NCBI GenBank assembly: GCA_029465975.1 | Contig: CM055744.1 | Location: 10,511,596 to 10,575,595 of the forward strand | Origin: Dallia pectoralis | Lineage: Eukaryota > Chordata > Actinopteri > Esociformes > Umbridae | Reading direction: 5' to 3' | Length of the DNA stretch: 64,000 nt | Part shown: one piece after another, positions 1 through 29,058 of the stretch | Position numbering within the stretch: position 1 is the stretch's first letter | How the letters are laid out: each line of letters starts with the position of its first letter | The notes under the pieces: model-generated | The model's input: the letters and a program-made list of their open reading frames with translations, nothing else | Told to the model about the DNA's origin: nothing | Database searches by the model: none | Made by a program: the position numbers and the translations under genes

Positions 1-19
1 CTGTAATCGGATGACATAC

Positions 20-17374
<17,355 letters not shown>

Positions 17375-17720
17375 GTGGCTGGCGTATTCAGTTGTTGCTA
17401 TGCTGAATATATGAGTATATATTTAGAAAAACACAAGTCGATAAAAGACTTAAAATGTGAGGAAATGATAAGAAAGATACAGATACTATAGCGTGAAACT
17501 CCGCCGGTGACTCCAGCTGCTCCACGCGCTGATGCAACCACCATTAAACGGACACGAATACAAATGGCGCATATTGTAGTTTTACTCAAACTACACATTC
17601 CTTTATAGCTGTGCAGTCATTATCTAAATACAACTACAAGTCCCGTCAGTTGGCAAAGCAGCATAGCTACAACAAACTGACGTTTCACAATAAAGACATC
17701 TGATTGGTTAATGTCACATC
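17375..17720 (-). promoter_or_regulatory. mars1: Putative mars1 5' UTR and core promoter
   Basis: Sequence directly upstream of the mars1 ATG. It holds ACTACAAGTCCC at 17633-17644, which fits the ZNF143/SBF core ACTACAANTCCC found in many housekeeping promoters, and an inverted CCAAT box (GATTGGT) near 17702. No TATA box is obvious. The transcription start is not visible from sequence, so the extent is an inference. Confidence 0.4.
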
Positions 17721-18335
17721 ACATGGTACCGTTGAACCAACTAAACGGTCAAAAACGCTAAAACTTTGATAAACGATGACAGATATCTTCTCCATCATCG
17801 GAAGAAGATTGAATATCACATCCAACATGCTTCATTTTATTTACTAATATTACAAATCTGTAAAAGTGATTAGCGTGCACATTTTTTTATGCGCACTGAA
17901 ACCTGCCCTCATCATTTGATAAGGTCGAACGATTTTTTTTTCATGCATCACATCACATGAAAGAGAAGCAGCCAACGCGTAAATAGTCTAGATTACACCA
18001 TTCGAGGCTACGGGTGAGATCATTACGGATTGCTCGCTACTGATCCGTTTTCCATCATTGCAATTTAATTGATGACAATCACATCTCACACATACTAAAA
18101 GGTGAGACATTGTATAATGTTTATTTTTTTGCCTACATTTTCTGGAGACCAATTTCGAAGTTATAACTAGTAGAGTCTAGTATTTAATTGGAACATTTTA
18201 AAGTTGATAATCATGTTACGGTATGTTTTCTAACACGTTTGGACGCCTTCAATTGTGGGGTTTTCTGTTGTTATACACGAAAAGTATGTACACGCCAACG
18301 CATTCGCGGGTATTTCTTTGAATTTACTTTTTTCC

Positions 18336-18930
18336 CACATTGTAGAATAATAGTAAGGTATTGCAAATATATGGCACATATGGAATCATGGTACATTTGA
18401 AAAGTTTATGAACATATTTCAATACACTTTATCATTTCGATTTTTCAAAGTAACCCCTTTTGCCAGGATGACAGCTTTGCACACGTTTTGCATTCTCTCA
18501 TCCGGCTTCATGAGGTCTGCAATACATTTGAATTGTGCTTTAAAAGCTAAATTGGCGTTTCAGATATAAGGCACACTCAACCAGCATGGCTATGGCAGCG
18601 TTCTGCAGTGAAACACCATATCATCTGGTCTGCGCCCAGGGGACTTTAAAACGATTTTCCACGGGGCAATGACCCAAAAAGTCACCTTTAAGGCAGCGCG
18701 TAGAGGCGTTTAACCGAGAAGCAGAGCGATGGCGATGCGTCAGATGCGCTGGCATGCACACTCACAAAACCCAATTGATATAGATTGAGATGAGTTGCAC
18801 TGTAGAGTTAAGAAAAAAAGCCAACAAGTTCTCATCATATCTGGGACATTATTTGTGTGTCCGAGACTTCAAGTGGTACTGTATTTCATAGTTTCGACAT
18901 CTTCTTTACTATTCTATAGAGTGGATTTTT
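18336..18930 (+). mobile_element. Decayed Tc1-like transposon with transposase remnant
   Basis: The 5' part (CACATTGTAGAATAATAGTAA, then ATGACAGCTTTGCACACG) and the 3' part (TTTCATAGTTTCGACATC) resemble the ends of a Tc1-like family abundant in salmonid fish. In between, a transposase fragment reads approximately QHGYGSVLQ and SGLRP, then CCCAATTGA with AGCCAACAAGTTCTCA. The N-terminal half is deleted, and stops and frameshifts are present. Similarity is by memory of the family, not by a search. Confidence 0.65.
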
Positions 18931-21085
18931 TTTTTTATTATAAACGGGCACCTCGGAAACTGCACCGCTTTACCACTTTAAATGCTATTAGAATGCCGGA
19001 ACATGACGTACACATATAGGCTTATTGAAGATATTAGTATTTACTTGGTGGGGAAATTTGAGTGATTTTTGTTTTTGCTTTTCCCACACTACCCGAAACA
19101 CAATGATAATAATTAATATTTTTCTCGGAAAGTTCTCCTGCTATTGTTGACATCCTGTAGTCGTGTATGTTTCATTCAATATCAGCCTCTCGGAACAATC
19201 TGTTAGGACAGGATATCGAGCGTCAGTCATGTCTGTGTCGTTTGAGGTTGTGGGAGCGGTGGTTAGATGCACCATCATCGCACTTCTTCCTTGTTGTTCT
19301 CTTTCATAATTCCATTATCAACTACAATAGAATGGCCCGGTTTAGTGTATTACATGTTATTAGACTGCTATTGACCAACGAACTCCTCAAAACGAATATA
19401 ATTTAGGGCATCTGTAAAGTCTTTGATGCAGCATGAGTCAGATGGAGAAGTGAGGCACCTCTTTATCTGTTGATGGGGTTTATTGCACGACTACATTTGC
19501 ATGTTTCACTATACACTACACGGGGCATAGCCAATAGAAACGCTCACATCAGATTAGATACGAAGGAAACAGTTAGAAGCATTGTCTTTTCATTCCGCTC
19601 AGTAATCTCTGTGTTTGAGCAGAGCTGGGATTTACACATTTCTCCCTGACTGGTTTGCAGCCCGGGTCAGAGCCAACTGTTACTGCATCATGGTGCAAGC
19701 ACACGTGCACGCGCATTTACTGACGCACACTGGTATTTTTTATATCTTTACACGCACCAGAAGACTAGAATCCGTGTTCCTTTTTTCCAGAAACAAACTG
19801 TTATTTTAACACACTAACCACAACCAAAATAATCTAACATTTCTAGCTACAAATAACCTGAGTTATTTTAACCCTAGCCTACGCTAACCTTACCAAAATA
19901 ATGTAACATTTATAGCTACAAATAACCTGAGTTATTTTAATCCTAACTCTTAGCCTACTCTAACCGTAACCTAAATGATCTAACATGTATACAAATTACT
20001 CCAGTGGTACCACTAAGCCCTATTCTACGATTCATCCTCAACCTCTAAACTGGAAATAACCTTGTGGGGACAACTTCTTTGTATTGTTAGACTTGGATTA
20101 CACTTGCACACACACACACAAACACAACATACTAACACACACCAACGTACTGGATACATAGCCAACTGCACATATATAGTCTTGGAAGATTATTTCAAAG
20201 AAGGTTGAAATGTCTGCTGATTAAAGCTGCTTGACGTGCCTCGTGTATTAGTGAGATATTTGTTAGAGTTCACGGCACAGCTTTGATTTCATGATCGCTC
20301 CTCCATTCTCTGTTGGCAGTCTTACTTTTTTCCAACAGTCTTAACATAAAATTCAAGTAGCTGATTTGGTTCTCTGAGCCGGGATTACTTGGTTGGTAGC
20401 GTGTGAATAAAATGTTAGCCTATTGCGAAGAAGTCTGGCATTCGGCTCCAGGCCTGATGCTTGGTTAGGAGTGTGTTTTTTTCAGTGCTTTCCGTGTTAA
20501 CGTCTAGACCAGTGTCTTTCTCTTCGTAGGCTATGTCAGGATCACTATACTCCGGTTATTGAAGCCAAAGATAAGATAACACCAGATCAGCTGATCTCAT
20601 AGAGTCCCTTTACACCAGAAAATGAGCTATTGGGCTGCAATAAGACTTGGAATCTGTTCTAAAACAGTTACAATAGAAATGGTAGAAATGTCATTTTAAC
20701 TATTCATAAGGGTTATATATCCTAATAGTACATATACAACCACTGTCATGCATTGCACAATGCATACAATGGCTGTACCTTTCAGAATATTGACGTACAA
20801 AACCATTAGAATTAATAATTGTGTTACTATTACTGTACAAAGTAACTAACCCCACATAAGATGGCAGATTATTTGGGCTGTCAGAACTATAAGTCCTATC
20901 TATACTTCATTTAGACTACAGCTAACAACCAAAACATAGTTGGTTGGGTCAACAGTGTACATCCTTTCTACTGAACATCCATCACACATGCACAATACTG
21001 GATACAGACCGCTCATATTGCACCACTGTCACGGCCTCACCATCAATACTGTAGCATGTATGAGAATCTTATGAACACGGCAGAA
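18931..21085. other. Intergenic, no gene seen
   Basis: AT-rich sequence with only short unconvincing open frames. Two imperfect copies of a roughly 70-bp unit (CTACAAATAACCTGAGTTAT) lie at about 19828-19975. No RNA gene or conserved exon was recognised. Confidence 0.6.
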
Positions 21086-21265
21086 CACGTATGTAGCCTA
21101 GCGGTTTCACCATTGGCCCAGTAACAGAAAGGTTGTCGGTTTGAATTCTAGAGCTGACAAGATTAAAATCAGACAATGTGCCCTTGAGCAATGCTCCTAA
21201 TCCTCACTGTGCCTTTTGAGACGCCCCGGAAAAGAGCTTCTGCTAAATTAACTGTAATGTGGAAT
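21086..21265 (+). mobile_element. tRNA-derived SINE, diverged
   Basis: A box TAGCCTAGCGG at 21094-21104 and B box GGTTTGAATTC at 21138-21148 lie about 34 bp apart as in tRNA genes. A body follows containing CTTGAGCAATGCTCCTAATC. It is not a functional tRNA, because the cloverleaf 3' half is replaced by SINE body. Confidence 0.7.
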
Positions 21266-22128
21266 TGAATCATCATATAGACATTTGTTTAGGGGAGGGT
21301 GGCATTGTGGGTGCCTGGGGTGGCCCAGCGTTCATGGCAGTCGCCTCTAATGCACATGTATACTCTGCTGCATGCAGGTTTGATTCCAGCAGGTACCATT
21401 TCAGGGCATTCTCTATCCTTCCTGCTTTCCTATGCCAAGCAATAAGAAGCATGAAAATGCACAAAACAAGTGACATTCAGTTGTTTGTTTTGACATGCAC
21501 AAGCCAGTACACTGGGCCCTAAAACCTGTTCTCAACTGTCTCCGCATTAGACGTTCCCAGAGTAATTCCACTTGTTTTCAGTTATTCCGCTTACTGGTGA
21601 AAAGGTGTAGGCTTGTCTTCACATACGCCCATGTCTACACATACGGACATACAGCCAATAAAGCTAAACTGTTGAAATCAAAACGCGCATATAGCGACTT
21701 TAAACGTATACATTCAACGACGATGACAACAGCAGTATATCCCCACTCACCTCTAAAGCAACCGTGACTTGGAACAATGCTAAGCGACGTCGAAACTACC
21801 AAACAAACCTTTATAGCCCCAGTAATGAATTAACACAGAACAGCTGTGACAGAACGTAAACAAGGGCTGTGCACCACCCAAACTAGAACCGTGTATAAAC
21901 AAAACCTCACCACTCATGACAGTCTTGAGAGACAAGAGTAACTTAATTTAAATCAACCATTGTCAGTTTTGAGTAGAAACCAGACCTACTCCGGTCCGGC
22001 TGCCAACTGCTAACATTAACTAACTTGTTTCACTCCAAATAACTAAATAAACGCACATTCGGTGAACCATGCCTGCTTTAACTGCTCTCGTTTTACTATT
22101 TCCATATTGACAAACAAGGAGCGAAGAC
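21266..22128. other. Intergenic, no gene seen
   Basis: Only short open frames without recognisable domains. No clear repeat boundary was identified. Confidence 0.5.
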
Positions 22129-22131
22129 GTG

Positions 22132-22490
22132 GGTAAACTCCCTGGCCAATCAACCCAGCCTCACTCCCATCCTAGCCAATTAACCCAGCCTCACTCCCAT
22201 CCCTGGCCAATCAACCCAGCCTTACTCCCATCCCTGGCCAATCAACCCAGCCACACTCCCATCCCTGTCCAATCAACCCAGCCTTACTCCCATCCCAGCC
22301 AATCAACCCAGCCTTACTCCCATCCCAGGCCAATCAACCCAGCCTTACTCCCATCCCTGTCCAATCAACCCAGCCTTACTCCCATCCCTGGCCAATCAAC
22401 CCAGCCTCACTCCCATCCCAGCCAATCAACCCAGCCTTACTCCCATCCCTGGCCAATCAACCCAGCATACTCTCATCCCAGGCCAATCAG
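22132..22490. repeat. About 31-bp minisatellite carrying repeated CCAAT boxes
   Basis: About 12 units of the type CCCTGGCCAATCAACCCAGC with CTTACTCCCAT. Each unit contains CCAATCA (once CCAATTA), the NF-Y core. The open frame across it (QSTQPHSHP-like) reflects the repeat and has no codon-level support. Confidence 0.9.
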
Positions 22491-22833
22491 AAACTTCAAT
22501 GGAGGAGCTGCAGGCTACTGGTAGTGGCGGGGACGGAGACAAGGATTTTCCTTTTGAGTGGGTCTAAGTTCTGGAAAAATGCTTTTCCTCCCCTAATCTC
22601 GGTTACCATGACCCTGCAGGTGCATTTTTCGAAGCATTAGTTAGGATTATACATTTCAGCACATTGCGTAAAACGTTCATATGAATGCAGTAAGGACCTT
22701 AAAATATAGATATATGCAATAAGGCCCGAGTTGTATTATCACCACAATATTGCACCACGGCTAAGAGCTGTTCTTAGGTCAGGCACATCATGCAGCACCA
22801 TTACACAGGGCTTAGCTGTGGTACAATGGCACT
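22491..22833. other. Intergenic, no gene seen
   Basis: Short spacer between the CCAAT minisatellite and the LTR element. Nothing recognisable. Confidence 0.5.
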
Positions 22834-22838
22834 ATGCT

Positions 22839-23215
22839 TGTCACGAATGGTGTGGGGGCGTGGCTACACAGACCTTTCGGTGATTCACTTCCTTGTTTAT
22901 GTTTTGTCACTCAGCTGTTTCTGCTTGTAATCAATGGGATATAAGAGGGTCGCGAGCAGTGCACTCATTGCTTCGCATTGTTCTATGTCACATTGTTTGT
23001 AGAGGTGAGTGTTTTTGTAACACGTTAGAATTGTTGTTTGAAGGTGCTTGTTTTAAGTCGCTATATGCGCATTTTCCTTTCATTCGACCAGTACGTGTTT
23101 TTGTCGCCGTTTACGGTTTGTTTTGAGTTTGCTGTCCTTTAAATAAACCTGATCCAAACGGATATACGGCTCCTGCACATGGCTTCATCCACACTACACC
23201 CGACGAGGCGTGACA
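22839..23215 (+). repeat. Left (5') LTR
   Basis: 377 bp. A TATA-like TATAAG at 22940-22945 and an AATAAA signal at 23142-23147 suggest the U3 and R/U5 layout of a plus-strand element. A donor-like GGTGAGTG lies near 23004. Confidence 0.9.
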
Positions 23216-23691
23216 GAATGCGAAGCCCACAAAGAAGCCAGCGGAGCCAGCAGACGGTGAGTGGATTCCTCGGGGGGGCAAGCTATAGCGCCCCGAAGGA
23301 TGAAGCTCACCGTCGCACCACGGAGCAGTGGGACTGGGGTAAGCCGGAGACGCCCGAAGAGGAGTATAGGCGCCTCCGTGCTTACTTCGGGTATGAGCCA
23401 CCGATGCAGCTATCAGGGCCGATTACATCGGGTCCGCGGTCCCTCCCGGAGGAAGGCAAGAGGGCACCCCGAAGGCGTCCCAAGAAGGTTTTGGGGGAGC
23501 TAAGGAGGTGTTCCGGGAGGACCGCGGAGAGAGCACCCACGGTCCTGGTGCTGCAGGAACGGCCCCCACTGCTCCGGGGCTGCAGACAGGGGGAGGGAAA
23601 CCCCTGGAGCTACAGCCACTACCCCCGCCGTGGGAAGACCCTTTTCTGCCGCCGACGACAGGGACAGAAAAACCCCGGAGGGGTTGGATGA
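23179..23691 (+). pseudogene. Possible gag-like remnant ORF at the start of the LTR element
   Basis: An ATG near the end of the left LTR opens a 170-codon frame (MASSTLHPTRRDRMRSPQRS then EEEYRRLRAYFGYEPPMQL). It is charged and Pro/Arg-rich and lacks any zinc knuckle or capsid motif that I can name. Its position suggests a relic of gag, but no homology is visible and it may be chance. It runs into the repeat-filled region. Confidence 0.3.
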
Positions 23692-23924
23692 ACAGCCCTC
23701 AGCTGTTATTAGGACGTGGTGGAGGACATGGCTGGAGCTACAGCCACAAACCCCGCAGTGGGAAGACCCTTTTCGGCCACCGACGTCAGGGACAGAAAAA
23801 CCCCCGGAGGGGTTGGATGATCAGCCCTCGGCTGTTATTAGGACGTGGTGGAGGACATGGCTGGATTTACAGGAGCCAGCGCCTGAGATGGTCGCCACCA
23901 CGCTTGCGCCTGAGATGGTCGCCG

Positions 23925-24715
23925 TCACGCCAGCGTTCACGATGGTTCCTGCCGTCCCGCCAGCGCCCAAGATGGCTACCGTCGTCCCGCCAGCGCTCAA
24001 GATGGCTGTTGCCGTCCCGCCAGCGCCCAAGATGGCTGCTGCCGTCACGCCAGCGCTCAAGATGGCTGCCGTCGTCCCGCCGGCGCTCAAGATGGCTGTT
24101 GCCGTCACGCCAGCGCCCACGATGGCTCCCGCCGTCACGCCAGCGCCCACGATGGCTCCCGCCGTCACGCCAGCGTCCACGATGGCTCCCGCCGTCCCGC
24201 CAGCGCCCAAGATGGCTACCGTCGTCCCGCCAGCGCCCAAGATGGCTGCCGCCGTCACGCCAGCGTCCACGATGGCTCCCGCCGTCCCGCCAGCGCTCAA
24301 GATGGCTGTTGCCGGCACGCCGGCGCTCAAGATGGCTGCCGTCGTCCCGCCGGCGCTCAAGATGGCTGTTGCCGTCACGCCAGCGCCCACGATGGCTCCC
24401 GCCGTCACGCCAGCGTCCAAGATGGCTACCGTCGTCCCGCCAGCGCCCAAGATGGCTGCCGCCGTCACGCCAGCGTCCACGATGGCTCCCGCCGTGCCGC
24501 CAGCGCTCAAGATGGCTGTTGCCGCCACGCCAGCGCTCAAGATGGCTGCCGTCGTCCCGCCGGCGCTCAAGATGGCTGTTGCCGTCACGCCAGCGCCCAC
24601 GATGGCTCCCGCCGTCACGCCAGCGTCCAAGATGGCTACCGTCGTCCCGCCAGCGCCCAAGATGGCTGCCGCCGTCACGCCAGCGTCCACGATGGCTCCT
24701 GCCCGCCGCCAGCGC
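23925..24715. repeat. 30-bp minisatellite A inside the LTR element, about 26 copies
   Basis: Units such as GCCGTCACGCCAGCGCCCAC followed by GATGGCTCCC. Each unit contains (A/C)GATGGCT, with AAGATGGC in many. Open in several frames because 30 is divisible by three. Confidence 0.93.
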
Positions 24716-24957
24716 TCAAGATGGCTGTTGCATCGCCGCCCACAATGGCTGCCGCATCGCCGCCCACAATGGCTGCCGCATCGCCGCCCACAATGGCTGC
24801 CGCATCGCCGCCCACAATGGCTGCCGCATCGCCGCCCACAATGGCTGCCGCATCGCCGCCCACAATGGCTGCCGCATCGCCGCCCACAATGGCTGCCGCA
24901 TCGCCGCCCACAATGGCTGCCGCATCGCCGCCCACAATGGCTGCCGCATCGCCGACC
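24716..24957. repeat. 24-bp minisatellite B inside the LTR element, about 10 copies
   Basis: Near-perfect units of CGCCGCCCACAATGGCTGCC plus GCAT. Confidence 0.95.
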
Positions 24958-24959
24958 AC

Positions 24960-25678
24960 GAAGGCCGCGCCACGACTACGCTCACGATGGCCGCCGCCAC
25001 GACTACGCTCACGATGGCCGCCGCCACGACTACGCTCACGATGGCCGCCGCCACGTCTACGCTCACGATGGCCGCCGCCACGACTGCGCTCACGATGGCC
25101 GCCGCCACGACTGCGCTCACGATGGCCGCCGCCACGGCTACGCTCACGATGGCCGCCGCCACGACTACGCTCACGATGGCCGCCGCCACGACTACGCTCA
25201 CGATGGCCGCCGCCACGACTACGCTCACGATGGCCGCCGCCACGACTACGCTCACGATGGCCGCCGCCACGACTACGCTCACGATGGCCGCCGCCACGAC
25301 TACGCTCACGATGGCCGCCGCCACGACTACGCTCACGATGGCCGCCGCCACGACTACGCTCACGATGGCCGCCGCCACGACTACGCTCACGATGGCCGCC
25401 GCCACGACTACGCTCACGATGGCCGCCGCCACGACTACGCTCACGATGGCCGCCGCCACGACTACGCTCACGATGGCCGCCGCCACGACTACGCTCACGA
25501 TGGCCGCCGCCACGACTACGCTCACGATGGCCGCCGCCACGACTACGCTCACGATGGCCGCCGCCACGACTACGCTCACGATGGCCGCCGCCACGACTAC
25601 GCTCACGATGGCCGCCGCCACGACTACGCTCACGATGGCCGCCGCCACGACTGCGCCCCCGATGGCCGCCGCCACGAC
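24960..25678. repeat. 27-bp minisatellite C inside the LTR element, about 26 copies
   Basis: Highly homogeneous units of CTACGCTCACGATGGCCGCC plus GCCACGA, with rare single-base variants (for example CTGCGC near 25083). Confidence 0.95.
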
Positions 25679-25719
25679 GGCGCCACGATGGCCTCCGCCA
25701 CCACGTCGCCCACGACGGC

Positions 25720-25870
25720 GGACTCTGAGCTGCACAAGATGGCGGACTCTGAGCCGCACAAGATGGCGGACTCTGAGCCGCACAAGATGGCGGACTCTCA
25801 GCCGCACTAGATGGCGGTCTCTCTGCCGCACTAGATGGCGGTCTCTCTGCCGCACTAGATGGCGGCCTCT
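25720..25870. repeat. 24-bp minisatellite D inside the LTR element, about 6 copies
   Basis: Units of CAAGATGGCGGACTCTGAGC plus CGCA that degrade to CTAGATGGCGGTCTCT. AAGATGGCGG matches the YY1 binding consensus. Confidence 0.9.
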
Positions 25871-26018
25871 CAGCCACCGAGGCCTTTTCAGGGCTGGACC
25901 TGCGGTCCTGGACTGACCCTTTTGGGTTTGACTGCGGGTTCTCTCCCTGTTGCTCCCTTGTTTTGGTTTTGTGTTTCCGTTCGGCTATCTGGGGAGCTAG
26001 CCTTTTAGTGGGGGATAC

Positions 26019-26395
26019 TGTCACGAATGGTGTGGGGGCGTGGCTACACAGACCTTTCGGTGATTCACTTCCTTGTTTATGTTTTGTCACTCAGCTGTTT
26101 CTGCTTGTAATCAATGGGATATAAGAGGGTCGCGAGCAGTGCACTCATTGCTTCGCATTGTTCTATGTCACATTGTTTGTAGAGGTGAGTGTTTTTGTAA
26201 CACGTTAGAATTGTTGTTTGAAGGTGCTTGTTTTAAGTCGCTATATGCGCATTTTCCTTTCATTCGACCAGTACGTGTTTTTGTCGCCGTTTACGGTTTG
26301 TTTTGAGTTTGCTGTCCTTTAAATAAACCTGACCCAAACGGATATACGGCTCCTGCACATGGCTTCATCCACACTACACCCGACGAGGCGTGACA
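26019..26395 (+). repeat. Right (3') LTR
   Basis: 377 bp, essentially identical to the left LTR, with matching TATA-like and AATAAA motifs. Confidence 0.9.
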
Positions 26396-26400
26396 ATGCT

Positions 26401-28031
26401 GCAATGTTGTTTGGATTTGAGTGACAGCTGCACGTTCAAAATGATTGATAATGTTCAATAATGTTGAGTGGTACGGGTTAACAAAATTTATTGAACCACC
26501 CAACCTCTCTGTCGCACATAAAAACCCACATCCATCGATTCTCATTATTCTGACAGGCAATACACCTATTTAATCCGTATTAAAACCTCTTAAACGATGT
26601 AAGTCATTTGAGAAATTATTTGATTTTCCAATGTCGACCTGGCCAAAAACAATACACAGTACCACATGAATTAACACAATTTATATGAAGGAAATACCAG
26701 GTAATAAACAGCAAATTACACTAATGCGGGTGCCAGGTATCATGCTCGTGAGTATTTAATTAAAATTAACAACAAACACCAAACGGAGTATACACTGGAG
26801 AATAAAATCTGTGCTATACAGCGACTTAACAACGACGTAACATAAACACAATGCAAAGCAAATAGCTACATTTCCAAGTGACTTAAATATCCCAAAAGAT
26901 TGCTAACTCACACCAGCTGTGGACAATCTAACCGTGCGCACCCGACTAAAAGCCCATAGTGGGAACAATAGGTTCACCACTCCTGACAGTTCGTTTGAAA
27001 ATTAAACGTTAAGGTGCTTTGTTCAGATAGCAACTCGGTTTGTTTGTTTTGGAAAAAGTGGATTATGATAAATGTGACAAGATTTAGTATCTTTCCCGAC
27101 ATTGGCAGTGGAGAACTAACATATATTATGACCAAAATGTTAAAGGGTGATCTTAGGTAGATAGGGACGTTTCTAGCAGTGACACTAATACTGTAAATCC
27201 AGGGTTACTTATTGTCAAAGTCTCAGTACTGATTGTCAAGGTACTAATTATTTTGGTAAACAGTATCGTATTATTTGGAAGAAAAAAACATTATTTAGGA
27301 AAAACACAAAATGAACAAGGTCTACGCTGTATTTCTGATCAATTTGATGATATTGGAGTGAACTGTTTTTTCGTCCTAAAACGAGGATATTTCTAAGTAA
27401 CCCGTATATTTTTAACAGTGGTGTTTATCTGTAGGGGTTGACATATCTCTACGAGGTTTGGGGACAGGTGCGTTATGGTATTAGAGGTCACCGAATGCCT
27501 GATGGGGTGTGGGCCGCAAAGTAGCGTTCAGAATATACAATAGTGTATGTGTATCTTATTTATATCTATCCTTAAAGCAGACACTGTAACCTAGACTGGG
27601 CCAGTATATAGTATGCCATTTTGGACTCTCCCATAGATTCCAATATATCAATGGTTCACAAAAGAAAAAACAACATGAGAATGAAACATTATTTTGGCCA
27701 GAGGGCCACATCGCCACATACGTATACACCAGCAATGCCAGTCACGACTAATTTCACAGCTCACACAGCCACCTGTTTGTCTTGGTATAGTTAAAAGGAG
27801 GGCCATTGTGCTTGATTGAGCCATAAGTTTAAGCTATTCTACTGGCGTCAAATATTTGGTTTGAAATAGAAGTTAGTAAAACTGTAGGGTGAAATGATTA
27901 CGAGATAGATATCCATTGTGGGTAAACTCAGCCAAAACAAATTATGCAGAACAATTTCTGTAAAACCACAGTTTTATGGCAACATACACTGTAATGTTAT
28001 AGTAATGTAATGCCTTGTAATAGTATATACA
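26401..28031. other. Intergenic, no gene seen
   Basis: AT-rich sequence without convincing ORFs, RNA genes or clear repeat ends. Confidence 0.5.
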
Positions 28032-28520
28032 ATGATGAGCTAAAACATTATGACCAAATGTGAAGTGAATAAAGTTGATCGTCTCCTAACAAGGGCACAT
28101 GTCAAGGTCTGGGTAGATTAGATGGTAAGTGAACAATCAGTTCTTGTAGTCAATGTGTTGGATGCAGTGGACTGCAGTGGATAAACTACAAACCAGCGAA
28201 TTTGTGCGCCTCAGGCTATCTTATCTGGTCTGAACCGACTAAAGGTCGACTGTGGTCATTGAAAATGTTAATGGTAGTTACGCGAATAATGTGTCACAAC
28301 AACACACAGTGCATCGCTCCCTGCTGTGTGTGTGGGGCTACGTAGCGGTCAGAGTGACCAGCACTGTCCAGAGCGCCTACAAAGGGCACGCACGTGTCAC
28401 AAGTGAACCTTGGAGCTGTGGAAGAAGGTGGTCCGGTCCAGTGGGTCCCGGTTTCTATGACATCACGTGGACAGCTGTGTACAAGCGAGGCGTTTACCAC
28501 CTTTGTGTAACCAACTCAAC
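28032..28520 (+). mobile_element. Decayed Tc1/mariner-like transposon fragment
   Basis: Begins TGATGAGCTAAAACATTATG, which I recognise as the end of a widespread fish transposon, then continues with TGAAGTGAATAAAGTTGATC. Further on, a transposase-like remnant reads approximately SAYKGHARVTSEPWSCGRRW and DITWTAVY. It is 5' biased, internally deleted and without an intact ORF. Confidence 0.55.
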
Positions 28521-28567
28521 AAGAACGTAAACATAGCTGTTCCACTCTCTTGTTAGCTTAGTCAACA

Positions 28568-29058
28568 AATGAAGTTTCTAGTTTTATGTCTGTGATGATA
28601 CTACCAGTAGCTTGTCCAGATCCAGTTCTGTGCTGATACTAACTGTAGCTTGTCCAGTTCCAGTTCTGTGCTGATACTACCAGTAGCTTGTCCAGATCCA
28701 GTTCTGTGCTGATTCTAACAGTAGCTTGTCCAGATCCAGTTCTGTGCTGATACTACCAGTAGCTTGTCCAGATCCAGTTCTGTGCTGATTCTAACTGTAG
28801 CTTGTCCAGTTCCAGTTCTGTGCTGATACTACCAGTAGCTCGTCCTGTACCAGTTCTGTGCTGATACTACCAGTAGCTCGTCCTGTACCAGTTCTGTGCT
28901 GATACTACCAGTAGCTCGTCCTGTACCAGTTCTGTGCTGATACTACCAGTAGCTCGTCCTATACCAGTTCTGTGCTGATACTACCAGTTCTGTGCTGATA
29001 CTAACTGTAGCTCGTCTAGTACCAGTTCTGTGCTGATACTACCAGTAGCTCGTCCTGT
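28568..29058. repeat. 38-bp minisatellite, about 12 copies
   Basis: Units of CTGATACTACCAGTAGCTTG plus TCCAGATCCAGTTCTGTG. A TTGTCCAGATCC variant occupies the left part and a TCGTCCTGTACC variant the right part. Confidence 0.93.

Larger units (their letters stand above)
22839..26395 (+). mobile_element. Young non-autonomous LTR retrotransposon with repeat-filled interior
   Basis: Two 377-bp long terminal repeats start TGTCACG and end CGTGACA. They are flanked by a 5-bp target duplication ATGCT (22834-22838 and 26396-26400). I see one difference between the LTRs (GATCC versus GACCC near 23151 and 26331), which points to recent insertion. A purine-rich tract GTGGGGGATAC precedes the right LTR. 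The 2.8 kb interior has no protease, reverse transcriptase or integrase motif, so movement would depend on another element. Superfamily is not assigned; TG..CA ends and a 5-bp duplication fit Gypsy- or ERV-type elements. Confidence 0.9.

Noticed and set aside
21086..21160. Genuine tRNA gene
   Set aside because: A and B boxes are present but the acceptor and T arms do not close; the sequence continues into a SINE body.
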